Part shown: positions 33,601 through 41,847 of the stretch, piece by piece
How positions within the stretch are numbered: position 1 is the stretch's first letter
Layout: each line of letters begins with the position of its first letter
DNA from: Lamellibrachia columna
Lineage: Eukaryota > Annelida > Polychaeta > Sabellida > Siboglinidae
Reading direction: 5' to 3'
Assembly (NCBI GenBank): GCA_963662155.1
Contig: OY759273.1
Span: forward strand, 30,946,036-31,010,035
Length of the DNA stretch: 64,000 nucleotides
The notes under the pieces: model-generated
Told to the model about the DNA's origin: nothing
The model's input: the letters and a program-made list of their open reading frames with translations, nothing else
Database searches by the model: none
Made by a program: the position numbers and the translations under genes

Positions 33601-35319
33601 ATACGGCCATATCTAACTTTTATATGGATTTGTTCCAAATGGAATTTTTTTTATAAAGTATATACTTTCTTGTGTTCATTACACCAGTATGAAGCTTTAG
33701 CAAACTTATAGTAGACAAAGCACAAATACCTCTGATGCAAGGCAGATTTCCAGTGAAACCTAGCAGATTTCGTTTCATGTAGGTATATTTTGTTGCTTGA
33801 TAGATGGTGACGCTTGGTCAGAATTACTACAGGCCAATTAACCAATGGAAAATGCAGCGTTATACAGAATTTCAAGTCAAAAATACGAGTTTTAACCAAA
33901 CAATATGTGTCAGGTCTGGTGAGGACAGTACAAGAGATGGAAGTAGTGGAGACCTGCAGAGTGGTCATGTCTGAGACCAGGAGGCAAATATCTGTGTGGA
34001 TCAATGCTAAAGATCCTGTCAGTTGCAGCCGAAGATGCTGCAACTGTGTGATACATTTGAGCCATCTAAGGTGTTCTCATGTCCTTGAATAATAATGTAA
34101 ACAACAGTAGAAAGTCATCATTTTATACCAGTATTATAAATATCGTACTTACAGTTCAGTGCTTGGTTGTACTTGAAATTGTTTCAAGTACAATCAGTCA
34201 AGTACAAATACTGAAGTACACTGTACTGAAATAAGTACAAGTGCTTGACCATAACCGTAGTAACTTATGTACATGACCATAACCGTAGTAACTTATGTAC
34301 ATAACTTATGTACATATAAGTACATACATACCTACATACATACACATCCATATGTCCATACATATATTTATTTTTTTTACATTAGACAAACCAGTGCCAT
34401 GAGATCCGTCACTTCTGGATGACCGCTTGGCCCGTGAATGGACTGCCTGATGCACGCACAGTCATCCATTTCTTGCTTGCTCTGCGGCCGCACCTTGAGG
34501 AGACCACAGTGCCACCTATCATACACTGCAGGTACTAAATCGGTAATGTTAATCCTATCAAGCGTCCTTGTGTTTGTAATATTTAAAAATTAACAATAAT
34601 GCCTTTAAATAATAAACCAAACATGTTCACAATTTCCGTGCTGTAACCATGGTTCCTTCTATGGCTACTGCTTTCACACTGTGTCCAATACAACCTCCTC
34701 GTCAACTTTCACAGGACTTTGACAGGTGCAACAATATAACTCTGCCAATGTTTAATTGAAAGATTGCACTTTCAGTTTTAGCGAGTCTGTAATAACATTT
34801 TACATGTCCTGAAATATGGGTATAAACATGACGTGTGATTTGTTCATTCCCAGCCCCGGCACGGGTCGGACTGGCACTCTGCTTGCCATAGACCTTGGAA
34901 TGCTGTCGTATGATGATACAAAGATGGTGGATATCCTGGCTAGTGTCTACAGGATGAGGCAGGATCGTGGCGGTATGGTCCAAACTCGCGAACAGTACGA
35001 GTACATTTACAGGGTGAGTATACAGTTATTTCGCTATGAATGTTTTGATTCTACGAATAGAGTACTACGGGGGGAGGGAGTCAAGACCTGCGTACTAGTT
35101 AAATTAGTGTTGGTCACATTGTAAAATATGACCACCATTGTGTCATCAATTTGGAAAATTATCAACATTTTAAAGTACTAATTCAGGGCGGAGTTCTGAG
35201 AATTAGTACACTTTGTATGAATAAGTAAATGTCAATAATTGTGAATGGCCCCTTATGCAATGCTTGTTTTGTTCCAGGTACTTTATGAGTATGTGCAGAT
35301 GGCAGCACCTGACACGTAG
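20616..35319 (+). CDS. Receptor-type protein tyrosine phosphatase, probably catalytically altered
   Basis: Twelve exons (20616-20694, 21084-22933, 23859-24017, 26195-26365, 26972-27051, 27440-27521, 28352-28428, 32317-32454, 33312-33449, 34386-34531, 34854-35013, 35278-35319), about 1040 residues. In order: signal peptide (1-35), Ser/Thr-rich stalk with NVST-type sequons (about 40-530), SEA-like region (540-655), TM helix (673-698), basic juxtamembrane, and one PTP domain (about 795-1035). PTP motifs seen: KNRY, DYINANY, YIATQAPL, ADFWRMAWE, EYWP, HCSPGTGRTG and QTREQYEY. The catalytic Cys (about 973) and Arg are present, but the WPD loop reads WPV and the P-loop Ala is Pro. Such changes occur in pseudophosphatases like IA-2. 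The domain looks closest to the PTPRR/STEP group or IA-2; family unassigned. Exon 5 is 80 bp and breaks frame by one base. All other phases agree. Confidence 0.88.
21084..22933 (+). CDS. PTPR exon 2 (mucin-like stalk and SEA-like region)
   Basis: Acceptor tttatctttcag, donor gtgagg; 1850 bp. It encodes a Ser/Thr/Val-rich stalk with an 11-residue repeat (NVSTTNVASVT and variants, about 21550-21720) holding many N-x-S/T sequons. The final part is more ordered (LLLLYVTLVMKTSWSEFC, then VQITVGVYIVNPKG) and resembles membrane-proximal SEA-like domains. Upstream frame up to 21008 is intronic. Confidence 0.85.
23115..23305. repeat. Two-copy tandem duplication in PTPR intron 2
   Basis: ttttgtaatgttcacaacag through cttggaagagtgttaattt occurs twice, 112 bases apart, nearly identical. 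Confidence 0.92.
23859..24017 (+). CDS. PTPR exon 3 (transmembrane helix)
   Basis: Acceptor ttgttttgcag, donor gtgagt; 53 codons, phase 0. It ends with the single TM segment GIVIAIGISCLAGVCVIGL followed by IIVQV. Confidence 0.88.
24083..25362. repeat. 22-bp minisatellite with CRE-like TGACGTCA cores (PTPR intron 3)
   Basis: About 58 units of tgtttgtgacgtcattgtgg plus ta. The centre is the 8-bp CRE palindrome TGACGTCA in a dozen units. In others it is TGATGTCA or TGACATCA (CpG-transition forms) or TAACGTCA. Confidence 0.95.
25680..25905. repeat. Second block of the 22-bp CRE-like minisatellite
   Basis: About ten more diverged units, separated from the main block by 310 bases of ordinary intron. 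Confidence 0.9.
26195..26365 (+). CDS. PTPR exon 4 (basic juxtamembrane region)
   Basis: Acceptor tttccccag, donor gtgagt; 57 codons, phase 0. It begins VYVKRRRGIKRMRKSF, a stop-transfer cluster, then RDRCSVDI. That stretch has an R-x-R-x-S kinase-site pattern and a loose D-motif (basic residues then V-x-I) like the kinase-interaction motif of PTPRR/STEP; this last point is inference. Confidence 0.85.
26700..26900 (-). repeat. Possible tRNA-derived SINE (PTPR intron 4)
   Basis: Minus strand has ggtaagagcacaaaccatca followed by a B-box-like tatgttcgatcacc. Divergent. Confidence 0.35.
26972..27051 (+). CDS. PTPR exon 5 (frame problem)
   Basis: Acceptor ctgtcaattag, donor gtaggc; 80 bp. Exon 4 ends in phase 0 and exon 6 starts in phase 0, so 80 bp cannot be in frame. 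Entering in phase 0 gives DYTSNVLDTE and then a stop at about 27014. The frame that fits exon 6 reads GLSRMTDDPDTIEDEFL. A one-base loss near gacacagaggattg would explain it. Confidence 0.65.
27440..27521 (+). CDS. PTPR exon 6 (KNRY phosphotyrosine loop)
   Basis: Acceptor ttttcttttcag, donor gtaaac; 82 bp, ends in phase 1. It encodes LLPSKMPKLSDVPLGAEDK then NRYANVIP, the start of the PTP fold. Confidence 0.9.
27608..27661. repeat. (TA)n microsatellite
   Basis: GT then TA run in PTPR intron 6. Confidence 0.97.
27872..27952. repeat. Short tandem repeat, about 19-bp unit
   Basis: Four copies of aaaaccttagatcgagg(a/t) with small changes, in PTPR intron 6. Confidence 0.85.
28137..28356 (+). repeat. 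55-bp unit x4 carrying the exon 7 splice acceptor
   Basis: Four head-to-tail copies of a 55-bp unit (aaacatctatgaaacactcg ... tggttgtagacccag). Each holds the pyrimidine/GT-rich stretch and TAG of the exon 7 acceptor, at 28186, 28241, 28296 and 28351. The last copy continues into coding sequence. Confidence 0.95.
28352..28428 (+). CDS. PTPR exon 7 (DYINANY)
   Basis: Acceptor ggtttggttgtag at 28351, donor gtatgt; 77 bp. It encodes NPETRVSLSVRKGEDN then SDYINANYLR. The acceptor is the last of four tandem copies, and only this one keeps the frame open. Confidence 0.9.
28703..31746 (-). mobile_element. RTE-clade non-LTR retrotransposon, near intact, with target-site duplication
   Basis: Inserted antisense in PTPR intron 7. 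It is flanked by an 11-bp direct repeat ggttttattta (28692-28702 and 31747-31757; 13 of 14 if extended outward). The 3' end is a short tandem tail of the AAGGT type, seen on the + strand as ccttaccttacc. The untranslated parts are tiny: about 22 bases upstream and 7 downstream of the 1004-codon frame. Domain order, endonuclease then RT, is that of RTE elements. Confidence 0.93.
28710..31724 (-). CDS. RTE endonuclease / reverse transcriptase (1004 aa)
   Basis: Single uninterrupted frame. The N-terminal apurinic-like endonuclease spans about residues 25-280 (NIGCWNVRTL, GISECRWMGQGK, YAPTNEA, MGDLNAKVGE, QIDHVLV, SDHQLV). The reverse transcriptase spans about 480-800 (GKAGGKDEI, NWRGITLTSVPSK, DEQAGFRSGR, FVDFEKAFDSV, GVKQGDVMSG, LDFADDIALM). 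The C-terminus ends with a RRWKWVGHILRM segment and GRPKTTWRSTIE. This ORF2-type protein nicks target DNA and reverse-transcribes its own RNA; proteins of this kind are often mislabelled craniofacial development protein 2-like in animal genomes. All key acidic residues (FADD, E of SECRW, D of GDLNAK, SDH) are present, so it may be recently active. The stop TAA overlaps the AAGGT tail. Confidence 0.93.
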   Translation of the reverse strand: MDSMTLPDQSQTEVRRLTTSLTKPKVNVNIGCWNVRTLYTIGKSAQLAREMDKYKIDVMGISECRWMGQGKVKMNTGESVIFSGREDNIHRHGVAIMMTKKAEQALLEWKAISDRIIYARFFSMYVKLSIIQVYAPTNEASVEDKDNFYEQLQTVVDSVHKHDLLLVMGDLNAKVGEDNDGYENIIGSHGVGERNDNGERLVDFCGLNNLVVTGTIFPHKLIHKQTWTSPGGKTKNQIDHVLVSRQHRTSVMDTRAMRGADIASDHQLVRSKIKLKLKRKQKNKAIRKKFDIIKLQHPAIKAQFSLKLRNKYDILQDYEETGDEEVEKQWQDFEDAYKETAQEVLGYKKKGQKPWISKESWELVEERKRLKNNIEQTKSDRIKQNYMDKYRCKDKEVKKSMRQDKRKWVDHLAMEAEEAAHNGRMKEVYDITKTLSNDKRKTTNAVKDKGGNLITEGLARRKRWKEHFEEILNRPIPDDPVTDVEIDPIINEISTDPITKAEIRTALRKMKNGKAGGKDEITAELLKADMNTTEKWLVKLFRTFWEQEKVPKTWKQGLIVKIPKKGDLTECGNWRGITLTSVPSKVFGRVLIDRIRDGVNSKLRDEQAGFRSGRGTVEQIFILRNIIEQVVEWQATLYITFVDFEKAFDSVHRESLWKIMQSYGIPCKIIHMVQMLYEDSECAVLDEGEESEWFKVKTGVKQGDVMSGFIFLIVVDWIMRNTTAGNKTGIRWNFTSKLEDLDFADDIALMSSCYTHMQTKTRQLNQFAARTGLRINKKKTQILRINSKCENRILIDDQELKEVDKYNYLGANVSKQGGGGDDIVNRICKARVSFMKLKQIWSSNIYTLRSKLRLFNTLVKPVLLYGSETWKINEGDNRKLDTFFFKCLRRILQIRWPYVVSNRDILAKTKLKTISTEVKIRRWKWVGHILRMEKNSNCETALTWTPEGKRKVGRPKTTWRSTIENERRILGWNSWNEARRVAADRTRWRRFTSALWATGPEEDR
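31896..32070. repeat. 29-bp tandem repeat, about 6 units, with TAATTGATTA palindromes
   Basis: Unit tatttgtaattgattacaga plus caaatgctg. Each unit holds TAATTGATTA or TAACTGATTA, in PTPR intron 7, 240-420 bases before exon 8. Confidence 0.93.
32317..32454 (+). CDS. PTPR exon 8
   Basis: Acceptor cttattgcag, donor gtaggg; 46 codons, phase 0. It encodes GYLSSPQGYIATQAPL then ADFWRMAWE and IVIMLTGLEE. Confidence 0.93.
32760..33180 (-). mobile_element. LINE C-terminal relic, minus strand
   Basis: Minus frame 33157-32873 encodes KRAVALHVEGRMRRGRPRMR then WEDCLNRDLAG, the pattern found near the C-terminus of many LINE reverse transcriptases (GRxxRGRPxxRWxDC...DL). No RT core is recognisable upstream. 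It lies in PTPR intron 8. Confidence 0.6.
33312..33449 (+). CDS. PTPR exon 9
   Basis: Acceptor gctctttgcag, donor gtaggc; 46 codons. It encodes SKCAEYWPNTDGGDV and the following strands to LRDMK. Confidence 0.92.
33563..33900 (+). repeat. Dispersed repeat A, copy 2 (PTPR intron 9)
   Basis: Same family as 3566-3935; shares gcagatttccag-gaaacctagcagattt, catgtaggtatat, ttggt.agaat, aattaaccaat.g and aagtcaaaaata. Confidence 0.65.
34386..34531 (+). CDS. PTPR exon 10 (WPV loop and catalytic Cys)
   Basis: Acceptor tttttacattag, donor gtacta; 146 bp. It encodes IRHFWMTAWPVNGLPDA, where the general-acid Asp of WPD is Val, and ends inside PPIIHCS, splitting the P-loop between exons 10 and 11. Confidence 0.92.
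34854..35013 (+). CDS. PTPR exon 11 (P-loop, Q-loop)
   Basis: Acceptor gttcattcccag, donor gtgagt; 160 bp. It completes HCSPGTGRTG and encodes RQDRGGMVQTREQYEYIYR with both Q-loop glutamines. Confidence 0.93.
35278..35319 (+). CDS. PTPR exon 12 (C-terminus)
   Basis: Acceptor ttttgttccag; encodes VLYEYVQMAAPDT and the TAG at 35317-35319. No second phosphatase domain follows, so the protein has one domain. Confidence 0.9.
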   Translation, partial: VLYEYVQMAAPDT

Positions 35320-35489
35320 TATCATGTGACTCTCAGCAACCAATCATCATGTGATTTATCAGCAACCAATCATCAGATACATGACATACGAAGGTTGCAC
35401 ATTTTGTAAGTCCGAGTGTCTGCAGAAAAACTCAAGTATAACCTTGATCTTTTACTGAGTTACGATATGGCACGATGAATTTCTGCCAG

Positions 35490-35950
35490 AGTCTACTACT
35501 TGCGCCTGGTCACCCCACACCAAGACAAAAATTCCGAAAGTTGAACAAGTGCAGCATTCCGCAGCTCGTTTTGTCACTGGTGAGGGAGAACTTCAAGTGC
35601 CACTGCCATGTGTGCTAACCTTGTGGAATTCACTACACACCAGACGTTGCATCAGAGATGCCACTCTGTTTTTTTAAGATTCACCATAGACTAGTTCGCA
35701 TCAGTTTGCCTACCATCATTTCCACAGCAAATGTTCGCACTAGACGTCACCACAAGTATAAACCTCGAACACTACCAGCTTCCTGCATGATTTACCAGCA
35801 CTCATTCTACGTTCACTCTATCCCAATGTAGAATTCCCTCACCCAGGAAGCAGTCATGGCACCAATGGCAGAAGCATTTCAGAAACCCATCCTCAAAATT
35901 ATCAAGTCATCGTAGAAGCCCTTTTTCAACCCTGAACTGCACAATTTTAT
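35490..35950 (+). mobile_element. Decayed jockey/CR1-type LINE C-terminus in PTPR 3' UTR
   Basis: Reading across frames, the + strand gives WSPHTKTKIPKVEQVQ, SAARFVTG, RCIRDATL, FKIHHRLVRISLP, RTRRHHKYKPRTLPAS and PMNSL-like pieces. These are in the order of the C-terminal segment of jockey/CR1-type reverse transcriptases common in invertebrates. Several frameshifts and stops; inactive. It begins about 170 bases after the PTPR stop. Confidence 0.75.
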
Positions 35951-36049
35951 TGTACATATAAACGTTGTAGCTGCAGGAATGTAAATTATTACTTTTTAGC
36001 AGTATATACATGAAGCTTTGACGATAACGTTAATCAATCTATAGCGGTT

Positions 36050-36325
36050 TGGTTCCAGTCGGGCATCACCATCTATCAGGCTATGAAATATACCAATCTA
36101 GAAATATACACCAAACACAATCTATCAGGTTTCATTAGAAATCTGCTTAGCTTCAAAAGTATTTGTGCTTCAAATGTGTCATTAGATTTTATATTTGTGA
36201 TGAACACAAGAACGAAATTATGTACATTATCAAATTTTTTTTTATACAAATCCATATAAAAATAATCAGGATATAGTATGCCTCACAAAAATCCGTATTG
36301 CATATGGAAAATCTGTACGTGGCAA
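36050..36325 (-). repeat. Dispersed repeat A, copy 3 (inverted)
   Basis: Reverse complement contains gattttccatatgcaatac, ttatatggattt, ttcttgtgttcatcac, cacaaatacttttgaagc and agcagatttctaatgaaacc, matching copies 1 and 2. Confidence 0.65.
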
Positions 36326-37312
36326 TAAACAGATTGAGAATCTCCTACGATGTACAGGGTGTATAAAGAAGGTGGGGAGAGGGGTCAATCAGGTCGGTGA
36401 AACGGAGAGGGGTATTTGGAATCTGTTCATGCTATCCAGTAATAATTTTGATCATTTTATTGGTAAACATTTATTTAAGGTCTGACATCAGGGCAATTTA
36501 ATTTCATAATTCATGTCTTCCAATATCGTTTAAAAGTAATTTCAGTGCTGATATTTTAAAATGATGAATTTTGTAATGCTTTTACTTGGTGGAAATTGAC
36601 ATAAAATTATGCACCAGGTTTGATTACAATTGCCCACACCTAATCTAAATTAAACTTTTATCAGTTTTATATTGTTTGCCATATTAACTAGATTTACCAT
36701 CAGTTTCTTGGACAACTGTGAAGGAAAATAATTACAAAGGTGATTTTAGGACCTGATATGATGAAACGTGGATCTGACTGCAAAAAACTATTTTGTTGTA
36801 TACAAGATAATTAGGAATACCATATTTTCCCTGTAAATATGTAAATACATGTATGTTATAGTTGTGGTACAACTATCAGATGTTTTATTGTTTTCTTTAA
36901 TTCTTTGAAATGGTAACACTTGATCGCATAACATTTCAACCTGACATTCAGTATCAGTTCCTGGTAGACAACCATTCAGCAATAAAATGTAGCCCAGGAA
37001 ATAACAGTTTTGATAAAATTATTTTAGCCAGTAATTATATTTTTATGACGCTTATATTATATTTAAGATGTTTCTATATAATATTGAAAACAGATAATGC
37101 TGACTTATAGATAATATATGCTTATTCGTTAAATCATTTGCATATCCGGTAATTATTTCATTGTCAATGTTATTTTGTGTATATTTGTGTACATTCATAA
37201 ATTTATGTGATACTTAAAATGAAAACAGTTCAAGAAACATTATTATGTTTGTATAAAACAAAACCATTAGGTATTGAACACGAGTTTTGGACATTGTATT
37301 TTTATTAGTGAA

Positions 37313-37318
37313 AATAAA
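37313..37318 (+). promoter_or_regulatory. Candidate PTPR polyadenylation signal
   Basis: AATAAA followed about 20 bases later by a GT/T-rich stretch (tgtcttgttttttgttt). Another AATAAA lies at about 36981. The choice between them cannot be made from sequence. Confidence 0.4.
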
Positions 37319-38686
37319 ATGCTCACATATAACGATTGTCTTGTTTTTTGTTTAGTAAAAATTTTGTTGTACAATTGTTTTGGGATCTTCAAGTGGAATA
37401 CACATAGGAAAGTAGCAGTTCACTTGAATTAACTTTAGCAATGGAAATGTAATATATGTTTGTGTTCTGTGCGTTTAAATTGTTTTCAACTGTTTCTTTT
37501 ATTTTGAAGTATTATTTGTTTATGTACAAGCATGAAAGCTTCCACACAGATATATTAAGGTTTGCAATATTTGACCACTAACACAATCTTAGTAGCCATA
37601 CAGTTATTCTTTAATTAACAATTCCACCAATAAAAACATACAGTATTCCCTGATGTAAGGACACCCAAGTCGATGTCATATAAGTATAAATGATTGCTGC
37701 ACGTAGTTTGGAGCCACTTACAACACAAATTCTTGTGTCTTTCTACACATTGACAGGTACGACATTATACTAACTTATTCTGCCTTTCCAAATATTGACA
37801 GGTACAATGTTATTATGTTATTCCTGTGTGATCAATCAAAGAAAATGGCTTCTTCGAGTACAATTACTTGACAAACTTGCGCAAGAACCTTTTGCTAAGT
37901 AAATAATGATGAATGCAGAATAAATCTGACATAGTAATTAACCTCACACATTTCTCAGGTCAATTAAATTAAATTAACCTCCCAAATTCTTCAAATAAAT
38001 AAATTAACAATTCACTTTAATTCAACTAACAATTAAATTATGTTTTGGTAGAAATGCAGATTACATTCATATGTCACTGTTTTTTGTAAGCTTAAGCACC
38101 TGACACAATCATTATTGAAATAATAATATGCTAATTGTTATTGTTTACACATTTTATAACAGTTCTAAAATCACAACTAGGTTCATAAACGTTACTGTCA
38201 CAATAGTTCAGTGTTCATATATTGATGGAATTACTTTACTTATTACATCTGAGGAACATTATGATTATAAAAGAAATGTGTTTTGCAACTTTGTTGGAAA
38301 AAGATTTGCTTATACAATATTTATATACCAAGACATTTGTTCATGGGTTATTTGATGACATTTTAAAAGTTGTAGATGCTTGTTAAATAATTGTTTTTTT
38401 TCTGAAAGGAATGTAAAGTTGTGGCTGAAGATTTGCAGGGTGTGGAGTTTCTTCCTATATTCAACCACCAAATTAACAAAACTGGGTAACTACATACATA
38501 CTTTCTATGCACAAAGTTGTTATTTATGCACTGATTTAATACTAAATCATTAGGTTCCTCTATATACATGACCATTTAAATATGTGTACACATTTTTTAT
38601 GTATCACTAGAACTGGCTTGCTATTGATTCCAGTTGGCACTGTAAAATGATCCCAAACTGAAGCTATTTTTTTTTTCTGCATGCCT

Positions 38687-38765
38687 GTGTGTACTATAAT
38701 AGTACACACAGCATGGGGCAATTAACTTGCAAAAGTTAAGTTAACATTACTTAACTTTTGAAGGT
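38687..38765. repeat. Two adjacent perfect inverted repeats
   Basis: ctgtgtgtactat, one A, then its reverse complement (13-bp arms), near 38687-38713. Then aaaagttaag, 9 bases, cttaactttt (10-bp arms) near 38732-38760. They lie about 50-120 bases from the start of the 35-bp minisatellite. Confidence 0.85.
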
Positions 38766-38810
38766 TAACTTAACTTGTAGTGAAACTAATTGATTAACTT
38801 TTATGTGTGC

Positions 38811-40624
38811 CATGCAAACAGTATGGGATCGCGATCGAGGTGTGCCATGTAAACAGTATGGGATCACGATCGACGTAGGCCGTGCAAACAGTATAGGATC
38901 ACGATCGATGTGGGCCGTGCAAACAGTATGGAATCACGATCGATGTATGCCATGCAAACAGTATGGGATCGCGATCGAGGTGTGCCATGCAAACAGTATG
39001 GGATCGCGATCGATGTATGCCATGCAAACAGTTTAGGATCGCGATCGAGGTGTGCCGTGCAAACAGTATGGGATCGCGATAGAGGTGTGCCATGCAAACA
39101 GTATGGGATCGCGATCGAGGTGTGCCGTGCAAACAGTATGGGGTCGCGATAGAGGTGTGCCGTGAAAACAGTATGGGGTCGCGATAGAGGTGTGCCGTGC
39201 AAACAGTATAGGATCGCGATCAAGGTGTGCCGTGCAAACAGTATGGCGTCGCGATAGAGGTGTGCCATGCAAACAGTATGGGGTTGCAATAGAGGTGTGC
39301 CATGAAAACAGTATGGGGTCGCGATAGAGGTGTGCCGTGCAAACAGTATAGGATCGCGATCAAGGTGTGCCGTGCAAACAGTATGGCGTCGCGATAGAGG
39401 TGTGCCGTGAAAACAGTATGGGGTCGCAATAGAGGTGTGCCATGAAAACAGTATGGGGTCGCGATAGAGGTGTGCCGTGCAAACAGTATGGGGTCGCGAT
39501 AGAGGTGTGCCGTGAAAACAGTATGGGGTCGCAATAGAGGTGTGCCATGCAAACAGTATGGGATCGCGATAGAGGTGTGCCATGCAAACAGTATGGGGTC
39601 GCAATAGAGGTGTGCCGTGAAAACAGTATGGGGTCGCGATAGAGGTGTGCGGTGAAAACAGTATGGGGTCGCGATAGAGGTGTGCCATGCAAACAGTATG
39701 GGGTCGCGATAGAGGTGTGCCATGCAAACAGTATGGGGTCGCGATAGAGGTGTGCCGTGCAAACAGTATGGGATCGCGATAGAGGTGTGCCGTGCAAACA
39801 GTATGGGATCGCGATAGAGGTGTGCCGTGCAAACAGTATGGGATCGCGATAGAGGTGTGTCATGCAAACAGTATGGGGTCGCGATAGAGGTGTGCCGTGC
39901 AAACAGTATGGGGTCGCGATAGAGGTGTGTCATGCAAACAGTATGGGATCGCGATAGAGGTGTGCCGTGCAAACAGTATGGGGTCGCGATAGAGGTGTGT
40001 CATGCAAACAGTATGGGATCGCGATCGAGGTGTGCCGTGCAAACAGTATGGGGTCGCGATAGAGGTGTGTCATGCAAACAGTATGGGATCGCGATCGAGG
40101 TGTGCCGTGCAAACAGTATGGGGTCGCGATAGAGGTGTGCCATGCAAACAGTATGGGGTCGCGATAGAGGTGTGCCGTGAAAACAGTATGGGATCGCGAT
40201 CGAGGTGTGCCATGCAAACAGTATGGGATCGCGATAGAGGTGTGCCATGCAAACAGTATGGGATCGCGATCGAGGTGTGCCATGCAAACAGTATGGGATC
40301 GCGATAGAGGTGTGCCGTGAAAACAGTATGGGATCGCGATCGATGTGTGCCGTGCAAACAGTATGGGATTGCGATCGAGGTGTGCCATGCAAACAGTATG
40401 TGATCGCGATAGAGGTGTGCCATTCAAACAGTATGGGATCGCGATCGAGGTGTGCCATGCAAACAGTATGGGATCGCGATAGAGGTGTGCCGTGAAAACA
40501 GTATGGGATCGCGATCGATGTGTGCCGTGCAAACAGTATGGGATTGCGATCGAGGTGTGCCATGCAAACAGTATGGGATCGCGATCGAGGTGTGCCATGC
40601 AAACAGTATGGGATGGCAATCGAG
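38811..40624. repeat. 35-bp CpG-rich minisatellite, about 52 units
   Basis: Unit aacagtatgggatcgcgatc plus gaggtgtgccatgca. The core gatcgcgatc is a perfect palindrome; variants are gggtcgcgata, ccatgc/ccgtgc/ccgtga and gatgtg. Three units give a 35-codon period, so both strands show long open frames (up to 322 codons) that are artefacts. Confidence 0.97.
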
Positions 40625-41302
40625 TTGAAGTGGGCGTATGCAGAAATGCTAACGACGTCGATGCTCAGGGATGGTTAACATTTGATTTTATATTGAATTT
40701 TCGCAAAAAATACAACAATATATGTGTTGTTTTACCTTATGAAACAATTTTTTTATTTTTAAAAACTTCTGGAAACTGCGATCCATTAGCGCCGTGTAAA
40801 CATGGTGTTATATCCATGCACACGCTGATAGCCCCGAGCGTCCGGTGATCTCCAGATGTTGTCAAACTTGTCGCGTTCTTTTGAAGACTTCCAATTATAT
40901 TTATGTGTAATTATTTATGGGGTCCCACAAAACTGATGCACATTGCTAATTGGGTCTTATGAGAGATCAGTATACTGTTACCTTAACTGTTTCAGAACAA
41001 TTGGACATATTTCATGCCGTATTTAACTAAACCATTACAGCATGCATGAAATATTTGTCAATTTATAACTGCATTCCTGACCAAGGCAGGCATACATGAC
41101 AATTTCATTCATTCTGTCCGGCTACGACACACAATACGGTAAACCTGTTGAATTGGTAATGTTAAATTCTTTATGATGTTTCTCACCTCAAGGATGTTCA
41201 GATTCCAAGATCAAATCTATGGTCACATGCAGAAAGTGGAACTTTTAGTGCTTGCGTAGATTTTGAAAATTGTTTTATATATATATATATATATATATTA
41301 CC

Positions 41303-41335
<33 letters not shown>

Positions 41336-41337
41336 CC

Positions 41338-41425
<88 letters not shown>

Positions 41426-41847
41426 TATATATATATATTACTATTATTATAATTTGTGTGAGAGCATAATGTGTGTGTCTGTGTAGTAATGTAACTCATA
41501 AAATGTGTTGTTATACAATATAATCAAATGCACTATGTACATATGGCAATAGGTTAAAAGCTGGGTTCTATGGATTCTGGAAATGTTTTTGTTTCAACTT
41601 ATTGTGACATTTAATTGAACATAGTTATCATGAAATAAAAATGTAGTAGGGCACCATCTTTTTTTAATATTTTATTGATCATGTTCAATAGTTCATGTTC
41701 CTAGATATGATGAAATGCAGCCCAGTTATCTTGGGCATTTGCACTGCGTACTCAAAACTCCCAACAAGTAGAGAACTGCTTATGAAACACACAGACCGAA
41801 CCATCCACAATACAACAAGCATAATGACAGCCCTCGACAAGGCTACG
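40625..41847. other. Spacer between two satellite arrays
   Basis: AT-rich, no gene recognised; contains a (TA)n block at 41276-41439 with interspersed attaccatta. Confidence 0.6.
41276..41439. repeat. (TA)n microsatellite, interrupted
   Basis: TA runs broken by two ttaccattatat interruptions and one taaata. Confidence 0.97.

Larger units (their letters stand above)
36326..38810. other. 3' UTR/intergenic DNA, no gene seen
   Basis: AT-rich, with candidate poly(A) signals at 36981 and 37313. No convincing coding frame. The right end holds two strong inverted repeats near 38.69 and 38.73 kb. Confidence 0.6.

Noticed and set aside
38864..39832. Open frames of up to 322 codons on both strands of the 35-bp array (HTVCMAHLYRDPILFA-type and the opposite-strand QTVWDRDRGVPCK-type peptides)
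   Set aside because: The unit has no stop in several frames, so any three units stay open. All frames show the same period, with no start context or splice support.
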